A program made the translations under genes and the position numbers. A stretch of 64,000 nucleotides of DNA from Amphritea atlantica (GTDB taxonomy: Bacteria; Pseudomonadota; Gammaproteobacteria; Pseudomonadales; Balneatricaceae). The stretch is from the NCBI GenBank assembly GCA_024397875.1, contig CP073344.1, positions 1,727,001 through 1,791,000 on the forward strand. Direction: 5' to 3'. This document shows, in pieces, positions 52,708 through 63,300 of this stretch (position 1 is the stretch's first letter; the number at the start of each line of letters is the position of its first letter). The notes beneath the pieces are model-generated. The model did no database searches. It was not told where the DNA came from and was given only the letters and a program-made list of their open reading frames with translations.

Positions 52708-53113
52708 ACTCTGCAAGCCGTTTATATGTCCTGTGGGGTTGCCGCAGGATACTACCGATGTCGAAGTGGCAGTCAGGCGTTCAGACCTCCCTATCAAGGG
52801 CTGATCGTTTCACTTCACGCTTAGGCCCTGCATGAAAGTGCAGGGCCTTTTTTTGGCTAATGAATGATGTCCTCTGTTTCCTGAGAGTTATCGCGACGGG
52901 ACGAAGCTCCTACGGGGTGGGGGGGCTATTCCTCTGGGTGCTTGCCGCAATTGTCGTTACGGCTTCTGGGTGTCGTTACGGCTTCTGGGTGTCGTCCGGG
53001 AAAATGATTCAGTTGTTGTTCTTGTGTCACGCTGAAGCCTGATGGTCTTTCTTTATCTTAAATTCAGGCCGATAATCTTACGATAGACCAGTTTAAAGAA
53101 AAGGAGAGGGCAG
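52708..53113. other. Intergenic region after prpF
   Basis: Contains the prpF terminator (listed separately) and a perfect direct duplication of a 19-bp unit (52952-52970 and 52971-52989, starting TGTCGTTACGGC). A 60-codon open frame here has no ribosome-binding site and is not called. Confidence 0.5.
52823..52854 (+). terminator. Intrinsic terminator of the prp operon
   Basis: AGGCCCTGCA (52823-52832) / TGCAGGGCCT (52839-52848) with loop TGAAAG and a run of seven or more T. Confidence 0.9.
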
Positions 53114-53485
53114 ATGGATAACCAGCATGAGAAACTAAACTACGTTGAGTTCGGGTCGATGAATCTTGAAGCGACTAAAGAGTTTTTTACCGCTGCATTT
53201 GGCTGGAGGTTTACCGATTATGGCCCCGAGTACTGTGCCTTTGATCAGCAGGGGCTGGAGGGGGGCTTCTATGCTGCTAATAAAGCGGCGACTCAGGCGG
53301 CAGGTAGTGCTCTGCTGGTGTTTTACAGCAATGACCTTGAAGCTACCCGGTCAAAAGTTGACAGCCAGGGGGGCGAAATCAGTAAAGAGATCTTTGACTT
53401 TCCCGGCGGGCGGCGGTTCCACTTCACCGAGCCCGGCGGCAATGAGTTTGGCGTCTGGTCTGATATGCCTGCATTAAACGCCTGA
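53114..53485 (+). CDS. VOC-family (glyoxalase/bleomycin-resistance fold) protein
   Basis: 123 aa with the paired beta-alpha-beta-beta-beta modules: NYVEFGSMNLEATKEFFTAAFGWRFTDYG at the N-terminus and HFTEPGGNEFGVWSDMP at the C-terminus. Metal-ligand residues Glu and His are plausible in both halves. Function is not predictable for small stand-alone VOC proteins. AAGGAGAGG precedes the ATG. Confidence 0.85.
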   Translation: MDNQHEKLNYVEFGSMNLEATKEFFTAAFGWRFTDYGPEYCAFDQQGLEGGFYAANKAATQAAGSALLVFYSNDLEATRSKVDSQGGEISKEIFDFPGGRRFHFTEPGGNEFGVWSDMPALNA

Positions 53486-53509
53486 CTAACGAGTAGATGA
53501 CAGGCAGGT

Positions 53510-55102
53510 CTATAAGCCGGATGACTGTTGCTTATAATCTTTCGATATCATCTGCAGACTGTCTTCAGCAAAACCGGTACCGGCTTCTCTGTAGAAGTTG
53601 AACACTTTATCGATACCCGCATCCAGCAGCTTTTGCCGGTCATCTTCATACCTGGCAATCGCTGCAATTTGCCCCGTGTAACCACAGTTAGCCAGCTGAA
53701 TCGTAATATTGCGGCTGTCCTGGATAGAGGGGAGGGCTAGCAGTATGAGTTTGATCTTTGAGGTATCGAAGCTTTCCCAAAAATCGGCGTCTTCACCATC
53801 GCCAAAGCAGACACTCAAGCCCTTCTGATGCAGCTCAGCAGCCCTGAATCGGTCTGAATCCAGCCCGGCAACCCTGTAGTCGATCATATTCTGCAGTGCT
53901 TTATAGGCGCCTTTGCCAACCCGTCCCATACCGATGACCAGCACTTCAGCCTGGGGAAACTGTTCAATGATGTCTGCTTTTAGACGATTACTGCTTTCAT
54001 ACCGCTTGAAGTGATCTTTATGCCGCATGTAGAAATCGTGTGCTCTTGGATAGAGGACACTGGTGAAAATAAATGACAGTGAAACAGCTAAAGCAAGAAT
54101 TACCAGCCACTCACGGCTGAGCCAGCCTGACTCGACACTCAGCGCCGCCACGATAAGGCCAAATTCGCTGAAATTACTCAGTGCAAGTGAGGCCAGGTAA
54201 GCGGTACGACTTCTCAGTCTGAGGCGTGAGAAAAGCCCAAAAAATAGCAGGAATTTGATGCAAATAAACAGAGAAATGAGTGTTGCCGTACCCAGCATTG
54301 ACCAGGTTGGCAGTGCCGTAAAGCCGATCGACAGGAAAAAGCCGATCAGGAACAGGTCTTTAAAGCTCAGCAGGGATTTGGTCAGTTCCGAGGCCTTACT
54401 GTGCTGGGCCAGCAATATACCAAATACCAGCGCACCGAGATCGCCCTTGACGCCGGCCAGTTGGAAAAGCTCGTAGCCGCCCAGCGCGAAGAAAAAACCG
54501 GTTAACGGCAGTAACTCACCGTGACCCGCTTTATCGAGTAATTTGTACAATAGGGGGCGGGCAAAGACCAGAGCGAACAGCAACAGCGCCCAGATCGACG
54601 GCAGCTTCCCGGTAGCCGCGACCAAAAACAGTACGGCAACGATATCCTGCATAACCAGTACGCCGATGGCCAGCTGGCCATGACGGGTTTTCATCTCGCC
54701 GCTCTCTTCCAGCAGTTTAACGATACAAACCGTACTGCTGAAACTGAGGGCAAAGCCGAGCAGTGCGGCCGTGGTCAGATCGACACTACTGTAATAGGAC
54801 GCAGTCGCGGCAGCCATCATCAGAGCGAAAGAGCCAAATAGCAGAGTCCACAACAGCATATGGTTCAGGGTACTGGCCCAGACCTCTCGCCGCAGCAGGT
54901 CGCCGATATGCAGTTTCAGCCCAATTGTAAACAACATCAGGGTGATGCCAAGGTCGGCGAGGGTATCAAGACTGTCGGAGGGCTCTACACCGAGGAAATG
55001 CAGCAGAAAACCTGCCAGTAAAAAACCGATTAACGGCGGCATTCCGATAACTTTAAGTGATAACCCGCAGAGAAAGGCGAACAGAACCCAGATAAAATCC
55101 AT
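53510..55102 (-). CDS. Kef-type cation:proton antiporter with TrkA-N domain
   Basis: 530 aa. About twelve transmembrane segments (residues 1-370) of the CPA2 family are followed by a cytosolic Rossmann domain (VLVIGMGRVGKGAYKAL, about residues 393-409) that binds nucleotide. It resembles YbaL/KefB-like proteins; the membrane part LLGFALSFSSTVCIVKLLEESGE is typical. Probably K+ or Na+ efflux and pH balance. No KefF/KefG-like ancillary gene adjoins. Confidence 0.88.
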   Translation of the reverse strand: MDFIWVLFAFLCGLSLKVIGMPPLIGFLLAGFLLHFLGVEPSDSLDTLADLGITLMLFTIGLKLHIGDLLRREVWASTLNHMLLWTLLFGSFALMMAAATASYYSSVDLTTAALLGFALSFSSTVCIVKLLEESGEMKTRHGQLAIGVLVMQDIVAVLFLVAATGKLPSIWALLLFALVFARPLLYKLLDKAGHGELLPLTGFFFALGGYELFQLAGVKGDLGALVFGILLAQHSKASELTKSLLSFKDLFLIGFFLSIGFTALPTWSMLGTATLISLFICIKFLLFFGLFSRLRLRSRTAYLASLALSNFSEFGLIVAALSVESGWLSREWLVILALAVSLSFIFTSVLYPRAHDFYMRHKDHFKRYESSNRLKADIIEQFPQAEVLVIGMGRVGKGAYKALQNMIDYRVAGLDSDRFRAAELHQKGLSVCFGDGEDADFWESFDTSKIKLILLALPSIQDSRNITIQLANCGYTGQIAAIARYEDDRQKLLDAGIDKVFNFYREAGTGFAEDSLQMISKDYKQQSSGL

Positions 55103-55413
55103 ATTTATAAGTCTTTGTAATTACATAGGTTTGTTGATACGAGATAGCGCTATGCTAACACTAATAAGGCCATAAAACCTTATATGCATTTGTCTTTTGA
55201 TAATCGATTAAAATTATTTCATTATCATTTAATAGCATGGTACAAGGACGACCGGAGGATGCTGATTCGGGCAAGGTGATTCTCATCCAGGTGTCGCTGA
55301 GGTTTTTATAGTGGAATAGATATTGGGAGTGAGTTGAGCTTGTCTTAACAGGCGGGCAAAGAAAAACCGAATTATCAAAAACATAATTTAATAATTATAA
55401 TCTTAACTTTTGA
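55103..55413. other. AT-rich intergenic region upstream of the antiporter gene
   Basis: Both neighbours are on the minus strand, so the left part should contain the antiporter promoter. No ORF, strong terminator or repeat was seen. Confidence 0.5.
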
Positions 55414-56130
55414 TCAGTTGAGATTAAATTCGATTAACTTTTCACCCTGTTCTGATGCTTCCAGATACCAGCCGGATTTATCCCAGTCTCCCAGAACGAT
55501 GCGACGTTTACCCGCTTCAAGGGAGTGGACTGCTGGGCGATGGGTGTGTCCGTGAATCAGCAGATCAGAGTTTGCCGTAGCCATCGCTTGCTGCACAGCT
55601 TGCGGGTTGACATCCATTATCTCGGTGCTCTTATCTGCGGTCTGGGTTTCGCTGGCCATCCGCAGCTGCTTTGCCATTTCCAGTCGTTCGGTGACTGACT
55701 TAGCGAGCACCGCTTGTTGCCATTGAGGGTTTCTCAATTGCTGGCGCAGGGCCTGGTAAGCATGATCGTCGGTACACAACTGATCACCGTGCATCAGCAG
55801 AGCGGGGCCTGAAGCTAACTCAATGATCTCACTGTCGCCGAGAATCTGCACCCCGGTCAGCTCAGCAAAGCGTTGGCCGACCAGAAAGTCCCGGTTACCG
55901 TGCTGAAAGAATATCTCACAGCCGGAGCGGGACAGGGCATTGAGTGCATCAACAACCGGTTGCAGATCTTCAGGAATAAAATCATCACCGATCCAGGCTT
56001 CAAACAGGTCGCCGAGAATATACAGCTGGTCACACTCTTGAGCCGTTGAAGCAAGAAAATGAAGCAGCGCCCGGGTAAGATCCGGGCGTCCGCTATGCAG
56101 GTGAAGATCAGAGATGAATAGTGTTCTCAT
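55414..56130 (-). CDS. lpxH: UDP-2,3-diacylglucosamine diphosphatase LpxH
   Basis: 238 aa calcineurin-like phosphoesterase in lipid A synthesis; cleaves UDP-2,3-diacylglucosamine to lipid X and UMP at the inner membrane surface. Metal ligands are in SDLHLHSGRPD (about residues 6-16), ILGDLFEAWIGDD (about 38-50), HGNRDFLVG, LLMHGDQLCTDD and IHGHTHRPAVH. The start overlaps the ppiB stop (TAATG), so the two are translationally coupled. Confidence 0.95.
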   Translation of the reverse strand: MRTLFISDLHLHSGRPDLTRALLHFLASTAQECDQLYILGDLFEAWIGDDFIPEDLQPVVDALNALSRSGCEIFFQHGNRDFLVGQRFAELTGVQILGDSEIIELASGPALLMHGDQLCTDDHAYQALRQQLRNPQWQQAVLAKSVTERLEMAKQLRMASETQTADKSTEIMDVNPQAVQQAMATANSDLLIHGHTHRPAVHSLEAGKRRIVLGDWDKSGWYLEASEQGEKLIEFNLN

Positions 56131-56639
56131 TATTCAGCGCTATCTGCTTCCATGATTTCAGCTGAGGTGATGATCACATCTTCAGCAGGAACATCCTGGT
56201 GGCCGCCACGGAAGGTTGTGGAAACGCCTTTGATCTTATCGACCACGTCCATACCTTCAGTTACTTTAGCGAACACTGCATAGCCCCAGCCTTCGGTGGT
56301 TTTAGCCGTATGATCGAGGAAAGTGTTGTCACTGACGTTGATAAAGAACTGAGCAGACGCACTGTGCGGATCCATGGTACGCGCCATCGCCAGCGTGCCG
56401 CGCTTGTTTTGCAGACCGTTATCCGCTTCGTTTTCGATGCTGCCAGCGGTTTTCTTGCTGACCATTCCTGGCTCAAAACCACCACCCTGAATCATAAAGC
56501 CATCAATAACCCGGTGAAAAATCACACCGTCATAGAAGCCGTCTTTAACATAGTTTTCGAAGTTTTCTGCGGACTTAGGCGCTTTTTCATAATCGAGCTC
56601 AATAGTGATGTCGCCGAAGTTAGTGTGCAGTACGATCAT
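56130..56639 (-). CDS. ppiB: Peptidyl-prolyl cis-trans isomerase B (cyclophilin)
   Basis: 169 aa cytosolic cyclophilin. Active-site and binding segments: [18 protein letters not shown] (about residues 36-53), [25 protein letters not shown] and [21 protein letters not shown]. No signal peptide, so PpiB and not PpiA. In operon with lpxH, an arrangement widely conserved in Gammaproteobacteria; glnS is divergent upstream. Confidence 0.95.
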   Translation of the reverse strand: MIVLHTNFGDITIELDYEKAPKSAENFENYVKDGFYDGVIFHRVIDGFMIQGGGFEPGMVSKKTAGSIENEADNGLQNKRGTLAMARTMDPHSASAQFFINVSDNTFLDHTAKTTEGWGYAVFAKVTEGMDVVDKIKGVSTTFRGGHQDVPAEDVIITSAEIMEADSAE

Positions 56640-56843
56640 GCTTACGATCCCTTTGATTTAACTAGTTATTTTAGTCTAGTTAGTTAGAATGAGAGTTATT
56701 AGTGTCGATTCAATGGCCACTATTATACTAAAGAATTAATCTGATAACTAACTGATTAATTTCAGCTTACTTATGGTTGTCTGCAGGCCATCTGTCTATA
56801 ATATCGCCCTACTTGATATCAGACGGAAGTTTAAGACGCCTCT

Positions 56844-58526
56844 ATGAGCAATAACGACGCCAGTAACGCTGCTAAACAGCCCACCAATTTTATTCATCAG
56901 ATAATCGAACAGGACCAGCAGCAGGGACTGGGAAAAGTGGTTACACGTTTTCCGCCGGAGCCCAATGGCTATCTGCATATCGGTCATGCCAAGTCGATCT
57001 GTCTGAACTTTGGTACCGCTGAAAAGTATAACGGCGAATGTAACCTGCGTTTTGATGATACCAATCCAGGCAAAGAGGATCAGGAGTACGTCGACGCAAT
57101 AATGGACGACGTGCGCTGGCTCGGGTTTAACTGGGCGGGTGATGTGCGTTACGCCTCTGATTATTTTGATACATTCTATGCCTGGGCTCAGCACCTGATT
57201 AATGAAGGCAAAGCCTACGTATGTGACCTCAGCCCCGAACGGGCTAGTGAGTATCGTGGCTGGGCAACTGAGCCGGGTAAGAACAGCCCGTTCCGGGAGC
57301 GCTCTGCAGAAGAGAATCTGGATCTGCTGGAGCGAATGAAGACCGGTGAGTTCGATGAGGGCAGCCGGGTACTGCGTGCCAAGATCAATATGGCATCGCC
57401 GAACATGAATCTGCGTGACCCGATTCTCTACCGTATTCGTAAGCAGAGTCACCACCAGACCGGTGATAAGTGGTGTATCTATCCCAGCTATGATTTTGCC
57501 CATGGTCAGGAAGATGCGATTGAGGGTGTTACCCATTCAATCTGCACCCTTGAATTTGCCGATCACCGTCCTTTGTATGAGTGGTTTATTGAAAACCTAC
57601 CGGTGCCGAGCACGCCCCGTCAGTATGAGTTTGGCCGCCTGAATATCAACTACACAGTGACCAGCAAGCGTAAGCTGAAACAACTGGTCGATGAAGGCTA
57701 CGTCAATGGCTGGGATGATCCGCGTATGCCGACCATTCAGGGGATGCGTCGTCGCGGTTACAGTCCGCAGGCCGTGCGCAATTTCTGTGACAGTCTGGCG
57801 GTGTCTAAAACCGATGGTACGGTTGATATGGCGCAGTTTGAGTTCTTTATCCGTGAGGACCTGAATGACAATGCTGCCCGCGCTATGTGCGTCATGAATC
57901 CGTTGAAACTGGTTATAACCAACTTCCCTGAAGGCCAGGTTGAAAGGCTCAGTGCTCCGGTTCATCCGCAGAAAGAGATGGGCTCCCGTGAACTGCCGTT
58001 TACCCGTGAGCTGTATATCGATCGCGCTGACTTCAGTGAGGACTCGACCCTGTCACGGAAGAAATTCCGCTTGCTGGTGCCGGGTGACTACATGCGTCTG
58101 CGCAGTGCTTATGTGATCTGTGCCGATGAGGTGATTAAAGATGCCGATGGTGAGATCACAGAAGTTCATGCTTCACTGATTCCCGGTACCGTAGGGGAAA
58201 ACCCACCGGAAGGGATCAAGCCCCGTGGTGTCATGCACTGGGTATCCGCTACTGAAGGGAAGCAGGCGACCGTACGTATCTATGATCGCTTATTTAACGT
58301 TGAGTCTCCGGATAAAGGTGGGGAGGATTTCCTCACTAATATTAACCCGGACTCCTTCAGTGAAACAGTTAACTGCTGGGTCGAGCCCGGTCTGGTGGAT
58401 GCCGCTCCGGAAACCAGTTTTCAGTTTGAGCGTGAAGGTTACTTTGTAGCCGATCGCTATGAGCATTCAGCGGAACACCCGGTGTTTAACAAGACGATTG
58501 GTCTTCGCGATACCTGGAAAAAATAG
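56844..58526 (+). CDS. glnS: Glutaminyl-tRNA synthetase
   Basis: 560 aa class I aminoacyl-tRNA synthetase. The HIGH motif is in [16 protein letters not shown] (about residues 36-51), the KMSKS equivalent in [10 protein letters not shown] (about 271-280), and the C-terminal anticodon-binding beta-barrels follow ([20 protein letters not shown] onward). Length is normal. Followed by a strong terminator. Confidence 0.97.
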   Translation: MSNNDASNAAKQPTNFIHQIIEQDQQQGLGKVVTRFPPEPNGYLHIGHAKSICLNFGTAEKYNGECNLRFDDTNPGKEDQEYVDAIMDDVRWLGFNWAGDVRYASDYFDTFYAWAQHLINEGKAYVCDLSPERASEYRGWATEPGKNSPFRERSAEENLDLLERMKTGEFDEGSRVLRAKINMASPNMNLRDPILYRIRKQSHHQTGDKWCIYPSYDFAHGQEDAIEGVTHSICTLEFADHRPLYEWFIENLPVPSTPRQYEFGRLNINYTVTSKRKLKQLVDEGYVNGWDDPRMPTIQGMRRRGYSPQAVRNFCDSLAVSKTDGTVDMAQFEFFIREDLNDNAARAMCVMNPLKLVITNFPEGQVERLSAPVHPQKEMGSRELPFTRELYIDRADFSEDSTLSRKKFRLLVPGDYMRLRSAYVICADEVIKDADGEITEVHASLIPGTVGENPPEGIKPRGVMHWVSATEGKQATVRIYDRLFNVESPDKGGEDFLTNINPDSFSETVNCWVEPGLVDAAPETSFQFEREGYFVADRYEHSAEHPVFNKTIGLRDTWKK

Positions 58527-58576
58527 GCGTAAAATGAGCCAGTTAAAAACAGCTCAATTGATAAAACTGCGTCAAA

Positions 58577-58610
58577 GAAAAACGGTCACCTCAGGGTGAC
58601 CGTTTTTTTT
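58577..58610. terminator. Bidirectional terminator between glnS and the hemerythrin gene
   Basis: AACGGTCACC (58581-58590) / GGTGACCGTT (58595-58604), loop TCAG, A-run on the left and eight T on the right. Serves both convergent genes. Confidence 0.9.
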
Positions 58611-58614
58611 AATA

Positions 58615-59148
58615 TCAGATATAACCGGGGGTTTTGTGCAGATTATGCCGGGTGTGCAGACTCAGTCCTAACGATTCAAGATCTGTATTTTTGAGAATGC
58701 GGGCTGACAGTGGCAGGAAAAATGTTTCTTCATATTTCGCGTGTAGCAGGTAATGCTCTGCCATCGCGACCGATGCATCCTTGTCAAGCCGGGTAAATTT
58801 ACCTTTCGCCAGCTTTTTCAGGTCCGCTTCGATTTTTTTCCATTCTTTTTCCAGATTGCGATGTTCCTTAGTCAGCCGCTTAACCATCGCTGCTGATTGC
58901 TGCAGCTCTTCACCGGGACTGGCGCAGTCCATCACAATGGTAAACAGCTCCTGTTCCTCTTCATGGTGATGATTGAGCACCACTTCATGGTAAAAATTAA
59001 GCAGTTTATTCGCGCTTTGCTGAACCTCAGGCTGAACTGGATCGGCTATATCTGATTTTCCCAGTTCCCGCAGCTGTTTGAAGTTTTCAATGATAGAGAC
59101 ATGACATTGGGAAAAGTCATCGGTTGGGCTGTGTGGTTGAGTGCTCAT
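58615..59148 (-). CDS. Hemerythrin HHE-domain protein
   Basis: 177 aa, all-helical. Candidate di-iron ligands: HHHEEEQELF (about residues 59-68), EHRNLEKEW (about 95-103) and MAEHYLLHAKYEETFFLP (about 129-146). Such proteins bind O2, NO or iron, or sense redox state. Here it precedes a ferritin operon on the same strand but with a 290-nt gap, so co-transcription is unlikely. Precise role unknown. Confidence 0.85.
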   Translation of the reverse strand: MSTQPHSPTDDFSQCHVSIIENFKQLRELGKSDIADPVQPEVQQSANKLLNFYHEVVLNHHHEEEQELFTIVMDCASPGEELQQSAAMVKRLTKEHRNLEKEWKKIEADLKKLAKGKFTRLDKDASVAMAEHYLLHAKYEETFFLPLSARILKNTDLESLGLSLHTRHNLHKTPGYI

Positions 59149-59439
59149 GTGTTCACCTTCTGTCGCAGGCAGGGGTTATTCCCATATCATACGGTTAGCA
59201 GTATTGAGGTTATACGGGGTCTGTCGAATTTTCCGCAGCCTCGATTTAAGCGGTATCTGAGCTGCGTCTTTGATTCGGCAGGGAGCCGTATGAGTGACTC
59301 AATGGTATTCGTTGTGTTACGAAGATAAAATGACTGTGGTCAATTATGTATCATATTTGATGTGGTTGCAGTGACAACAGCGCTAAAAAACGGCACTGTA
59401 GCCGCTTTTCATATCTGTACATGAGGCGGGGCTGAGGGG

Positions 59440-59967
59440 TCAGGCTTGTGGTTCCTGAATAATGCTACCGATTCCAGCGCTTTTCATCTGCCCAATCTCT
59501 TTATCGATAAAGAACAGGCCTTTACCATCCTCACCAATGATTTCTATCTTGTCCAGAATGCCCTTGAAGGTTTTTTCCTCTTCATGCTGTTCCGCGACAT
59601 ACCATTGCAGGAAGTTAAAAGTAGAGTAGTCCTGATTAGTAAAGGCCGTATGGGCCAGGCCATTGATCTCTGTGGTGATCAGGCATTCGTGTTCATAGAC
59701 TTTTTCAAACAGATCCTTGATCGAGCTAAACTCTTCGGGAGGTGCTTCTATTGCACCAATACGTGCCATGCTGCCGGTTTCGTTTACATAGGTGAAAAGG
59801 CGTTTCATGTGCTGCATCTCTTCATCTGCATGTAGAGACAGAAACTCTGCGCAGCCATCAAACCCTTTTGATTCTGCCCATGAGCTCATTTGCAGGTACA
59901 TATTCGACGAGTAAAATTCGAGGTTGATCTGGTTATTGAGCTTTTCCAGCATATTATCGCTAAGCAT
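59440..59967 (-). CDS. ftnA: Non-haem ferritin
   Basis: 175 aa. Ferroxidase-centre residues are in NLEFYSSNMYLQMSSW (Glu17 region), HADEEMQHMKRLF (Glu50/His53 type) and EINGLAHTAFTNQDYSTFNFLQWYVAEQHEEEKTF (Glu94, Gln127/Glu130 type). Forms a 24-mer iron store. ATG 59967 has GGAG 6 nt upstream. It lies 30 nt after a 55-aa Cys-rich ORF, both probably from one promoter with a Fur-like box upstream. Confidence 0.93.
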   Translation of the reverse strand: MLSDNMLEKLNNQINLEFYSSNMYLQMSSWAESKGFDGCAEFLSLHADEEMQHMKRLFTYVNETGSMARIGAIEAPPEEFSSIKDLFEKVYEHECLITTEINGLAHTAFTNQDYSTFNFLQWYVAEQHEEEKTFKGILDKIEIIGEDGKGLFFIDKEIGQMKSAGIGSIIQEPQA

Positions 59968-59997
59968 GTGATCTCCGTGTGGTGGAATAACAGGTAA

Positions 59998-60165
59998 TTA
60001 AAGCGTCACAGGCTTACACAGCCATTTTTTACCTTCAGAGGTGCGCGCGCATTTACTACAGATGTACTGACTATTACGGGTAACCGCTGCAATCTCATCA
60101 AAGTGTTTAGAGATGATCTCTCTCTTAAGCTTACACAGGCTTTTAGCTTTCAGTGTATCGGCCAT
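59998..60165 (-). CDS. Small Cys-rich protein (55 aa) upstream of ferritin
   Basis: Sequence begins MADTLKAKSLCKLKRE and ends with QYICSKCARTSEGK followed by KWLCKPVTL. The CxxC plus downstream CK pattern suggests a small metal or Fe-S site; the N-terminal Cys11 could be the fourth ligand. It has no stop-containing competitor, lies in operon with ftnA (30-nt gap), and sits 30 nt downstream of a good promoter. I recall similar small proteins in other Gammaproteobacteria but cannot name the family. Confidence 0.7.
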   Translation of the reverse strand: MADTLKAKSLCKLKREIISKHFDEIAAVTRNSQYICSKCARTSEGKKWLCKPVTL

Positions 60166-60198
60166 TAACATTACCTACCGTTAAATTATGCTGAAAGA

Positions 60199-60227
60199 GT
60201 TATATAATAATTTTCGGCAGATGTAAA
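60199..60227 (-). promoter_or_regulatory. Promoter of the ferritin operon
   Basis: Minus strand: -35 TTTACA (60222-60227), 17-bp spacer, -10 TATAAC (60199-60204). It lies about 33 nt before the 55-aa ORF. Confidence 0.6.
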
Positions 60228-60228
60228 T

Positions 60229-60247
60229 GCTAATGATTCTCATAACG
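60229..60247. promoter_or_regulatory. Fur-box-like site upstream of the ferritin promoter
   Basis: GCTAATGATTCTCATAACG matches the 19-bp Fur consensus (GATAATGATAATCATTATC) at 13 of 19 positions. It stands just upstream of the -35, a position suited to activation or anti-silencing and not to simple repression. Confidence 0.45.
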
Positions 60248-60311
60248 ATAGTGCGTATGTGGCAGACCGGACAGAATCAAACGGTTTAATTCTGTCCGTT
60301 GATGGTCTGAT

Positions 60312-63300
60312 TTATTTCGGTATCGGCGCCTCATCCCAGTCCATCTCAGCCATTTGCTGATAATGTTTATAACGCTCGCTGACATCGTGTTGTGCCTTTT
60401 CCAGGAAAGCTGCGGCTTCTGCCGGATGTGCTTTGAGCAGGGAGTTGAAACGGGTTTCTCTGCGGGCAAATTCAGAATAGGGGATAGAGGGCGGTCTGGA
60501 ATCCATTTTCAGTGGGTTCTGGTGTTTGTCCGCCAGACGCGGGTCGTAGCGGAACAGAGGCCAGTGGCCACTATCCACCGCCAGTTGCTGATGCAGATGG
60601 TTATCCTTCATCTCAAAGCCGTGGGCGATACAGGGAGAGTAAGCGATGATCAGGGAGGGGCCATCATAGGATTCAGCTTCAAGGAAGGCCCGCAGGGTCT
60701 GAACATCTTTAGCTGCATAGGCCACATGGGCGACATAGACATGCTCATAATCCATCGCGATACGGGCGAGGTCTTTTTTTGCCACCGATTTGCCGGACGC
60801 GGAAAATTTGGCGACCGCGCCGATCGGAGTCGCTTTCGAGGTCTGTCCGCCAGTGTTGGAGTACACCTCAGTATCCAGCACCAGAATATTCACGTTGCGT
60901 CCTGATGCCAGCACATGATCCAGGCCGCCGAAACCAATGTCGTAAGCCCAGCCATCGCCGCCGATAATCCAGACACTCTTACGACTGAGCTGGTCGGCAA
61001 GGTGGCGCAGCTCAACCGCTTTGTCACCGATCTGAGAATGATCGCTGAGACCATCCAGTGCGAGCTTCAGCTTCTCGATTGACTGACGCTGATGTTCGAT
61101 ACCCGCTTCATCCGCTTCTGTTTCACTCAGCAGCGATTCAACCAGTGCAGGATCAAGCTTATCGCTTAACTCATGCAACAGGCTGATGGCGTAGTCTTTC
61201 TGTTTATCCAGTGCCACCCGCATGCCCAGACCAAACTCCGCATTATCCTCAAACAGGGAGTTATTCCAGGCCGGCCCCCGTCCTTCCGGATTTTTGGTCC
61301 AGGGGGTTGTCGGCAGGTTTCCGCCATAGATTGATGAACAACCGGTGGCGTTGGCAACCAGCATCCGGTCGCCAAATAGCTGACTGGCCAGACGGATATA
61401 GGAGGTTTCACCACAGCCGGAGCAGGCACCACTGAATTCGAACAGGGGCTGGAACACCATAGAGCCTTTGAGCGTCGACTTTTTAAGGGTGGTACGGTCA
61501 AACTCCGGTAATGACAGGAAGAACTCCCAGTTATCTTTTTCAACGTCGAAGGTTTGCTCCTTCGGTACCATATTGATCGCTTTATGCGCCGGATTCTGTT
61601 TATCAACAATCGGACAGATATCAACACAGAGCGTGCAGCCGGTGCAATCGGCGGGGGATACCTGATAGCTGATGAAGCTGTCGGCAGGGAAATCTTTTGC
61701 ACCTTTAACCGGCACCGCTCTGAAACCGTCCGGCGTCTGTTGCAGAAGTGACTTATCGAAGATCTTGCTGCGGATAACGCTATGGGGGCAGACCAGCACA
61801 CATTTACCGCAGTGGGTACATAGGTTTTCATCCCACAGTGGCAGTTCAGTCGCCAGATCGCGTTTTTCAAATGCGGTGGTGCCGGTGGGCCAGGTACCAT
61901 CTGCTGAGAGGGCGCTCACAGGAATCCGGTCGCCATGACCGGCAATCAGTTCAGCAGTCAGTTGGCGGACAAAGTCATTGGCAGTGTTGGCGCTCAGTTC
62001 ATGCATCGGAATCCGGCTGGTGGCCCTGTCATGCACCTTCACCTCATGCAGCTGACTGAGGCTGGCATCAATCGCATCAAGGTTGAGCCCGACAACTTTC
62101 GGGTTACTGCTATAGGATTTTTTGACTGCGTCCTTGATCAGGCTTATTGCATTATCGAGCGGCAGAATACCCGAGATCTTAAAGAAGCAGCTTTGCATTA
62201 TGGTATTGATCCGTTTACCCATTCCGCATTCGGTCGCAACCCGATAGGCATCAATGGCAAACAGACGGATCTGTTTTTCGATCAGTTGCTGCTGAACAGA
62301 CTCGGGCAGGGTATCCCAGAGTTCATCTGGCGAGGCGCTGCTGTTGAGCAGGAATACTGCGCCATCACGGGCTTTATCCAGCATCGGGTAGAGGCTGAGA
62401 AAACGCGGCTGATGACAGGCAACAAAATCCGCCTGCCCGGCCTGTATCTCATAGGCCGAATGGATTTTGTGAGGCCCGAAGCGCAGATGGGACACCGTGA
62501 CGGCTCCGGATTTCTTCGAATCATACACAAAGTGTCCCTGGGCGTAGTAGCCTTCCTGATCACCGATGATTTTTATACTGTTCTTATTGGCACTGACGGT
62601 TCCGTCAGCGCCCAGGCCGTAGAATACCGCCTGATAGGCATCGTCATGGGCGTCGGTGATAAAGTTCGGGTCATAGCTGATACTGGTGTGGGTCAGGTCA
62701 TCATCGATGCCGACGGTAAACAGGTTTTTACTATGGGGTTTGTCCAGTTCATCAAAGACACCACGGATCATCGCCGGGGTAAACTCTTTTGAGGAGAGAC
62801 CAAAGCGTCCGCCCAGCAGTTTCGGTAGCTTATCTGCGGTTAACTTTCCGGACAGCATCGATTGCATAAACGCCGTGGCGATATCTTTGTACAGAGGCTC
62901 CCCATCAGCACCGGGTTCTTTGGTGCGATCCAGTACCGCGATCTGCTTAATACTGTCGGGCAGGGCCTTTAACAGGCGTTGCGCATCGAATGGTCGGAAC
63001 AGGCGGACTTTCAGTACGCCGGTCTTGCCCCCGTTACGGTTGATATAATCGACCGTTTCCGTGGCTGTTTCGGCCCCGGAACCCATCAGGATAATCACCG
63101 ACTCGGCGTCTGCGGCCCCTTCATATTCGTAGAGCTGATACTGACGTCCGGTGACCTCAGCAAACCGGTTCATCGCCTGCTGAACGATCTCAGGGAAGGC
63201 GTCATAATAGGGGTTGCAGGCTTCCCGCGCCTGGAAAAAAATATCCGGATTTTGCGATGTGCCCCGCACCACCGGGTGGTCTGGCGAGAGTGCCCGGTTG

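Noticed and set aside
52860..53042. 60-aa frame after prpF
   Set aside because: No ribosome-binding site, begins just after a terminator, and spans a 19-bp tandem duplication; probably noncoding.
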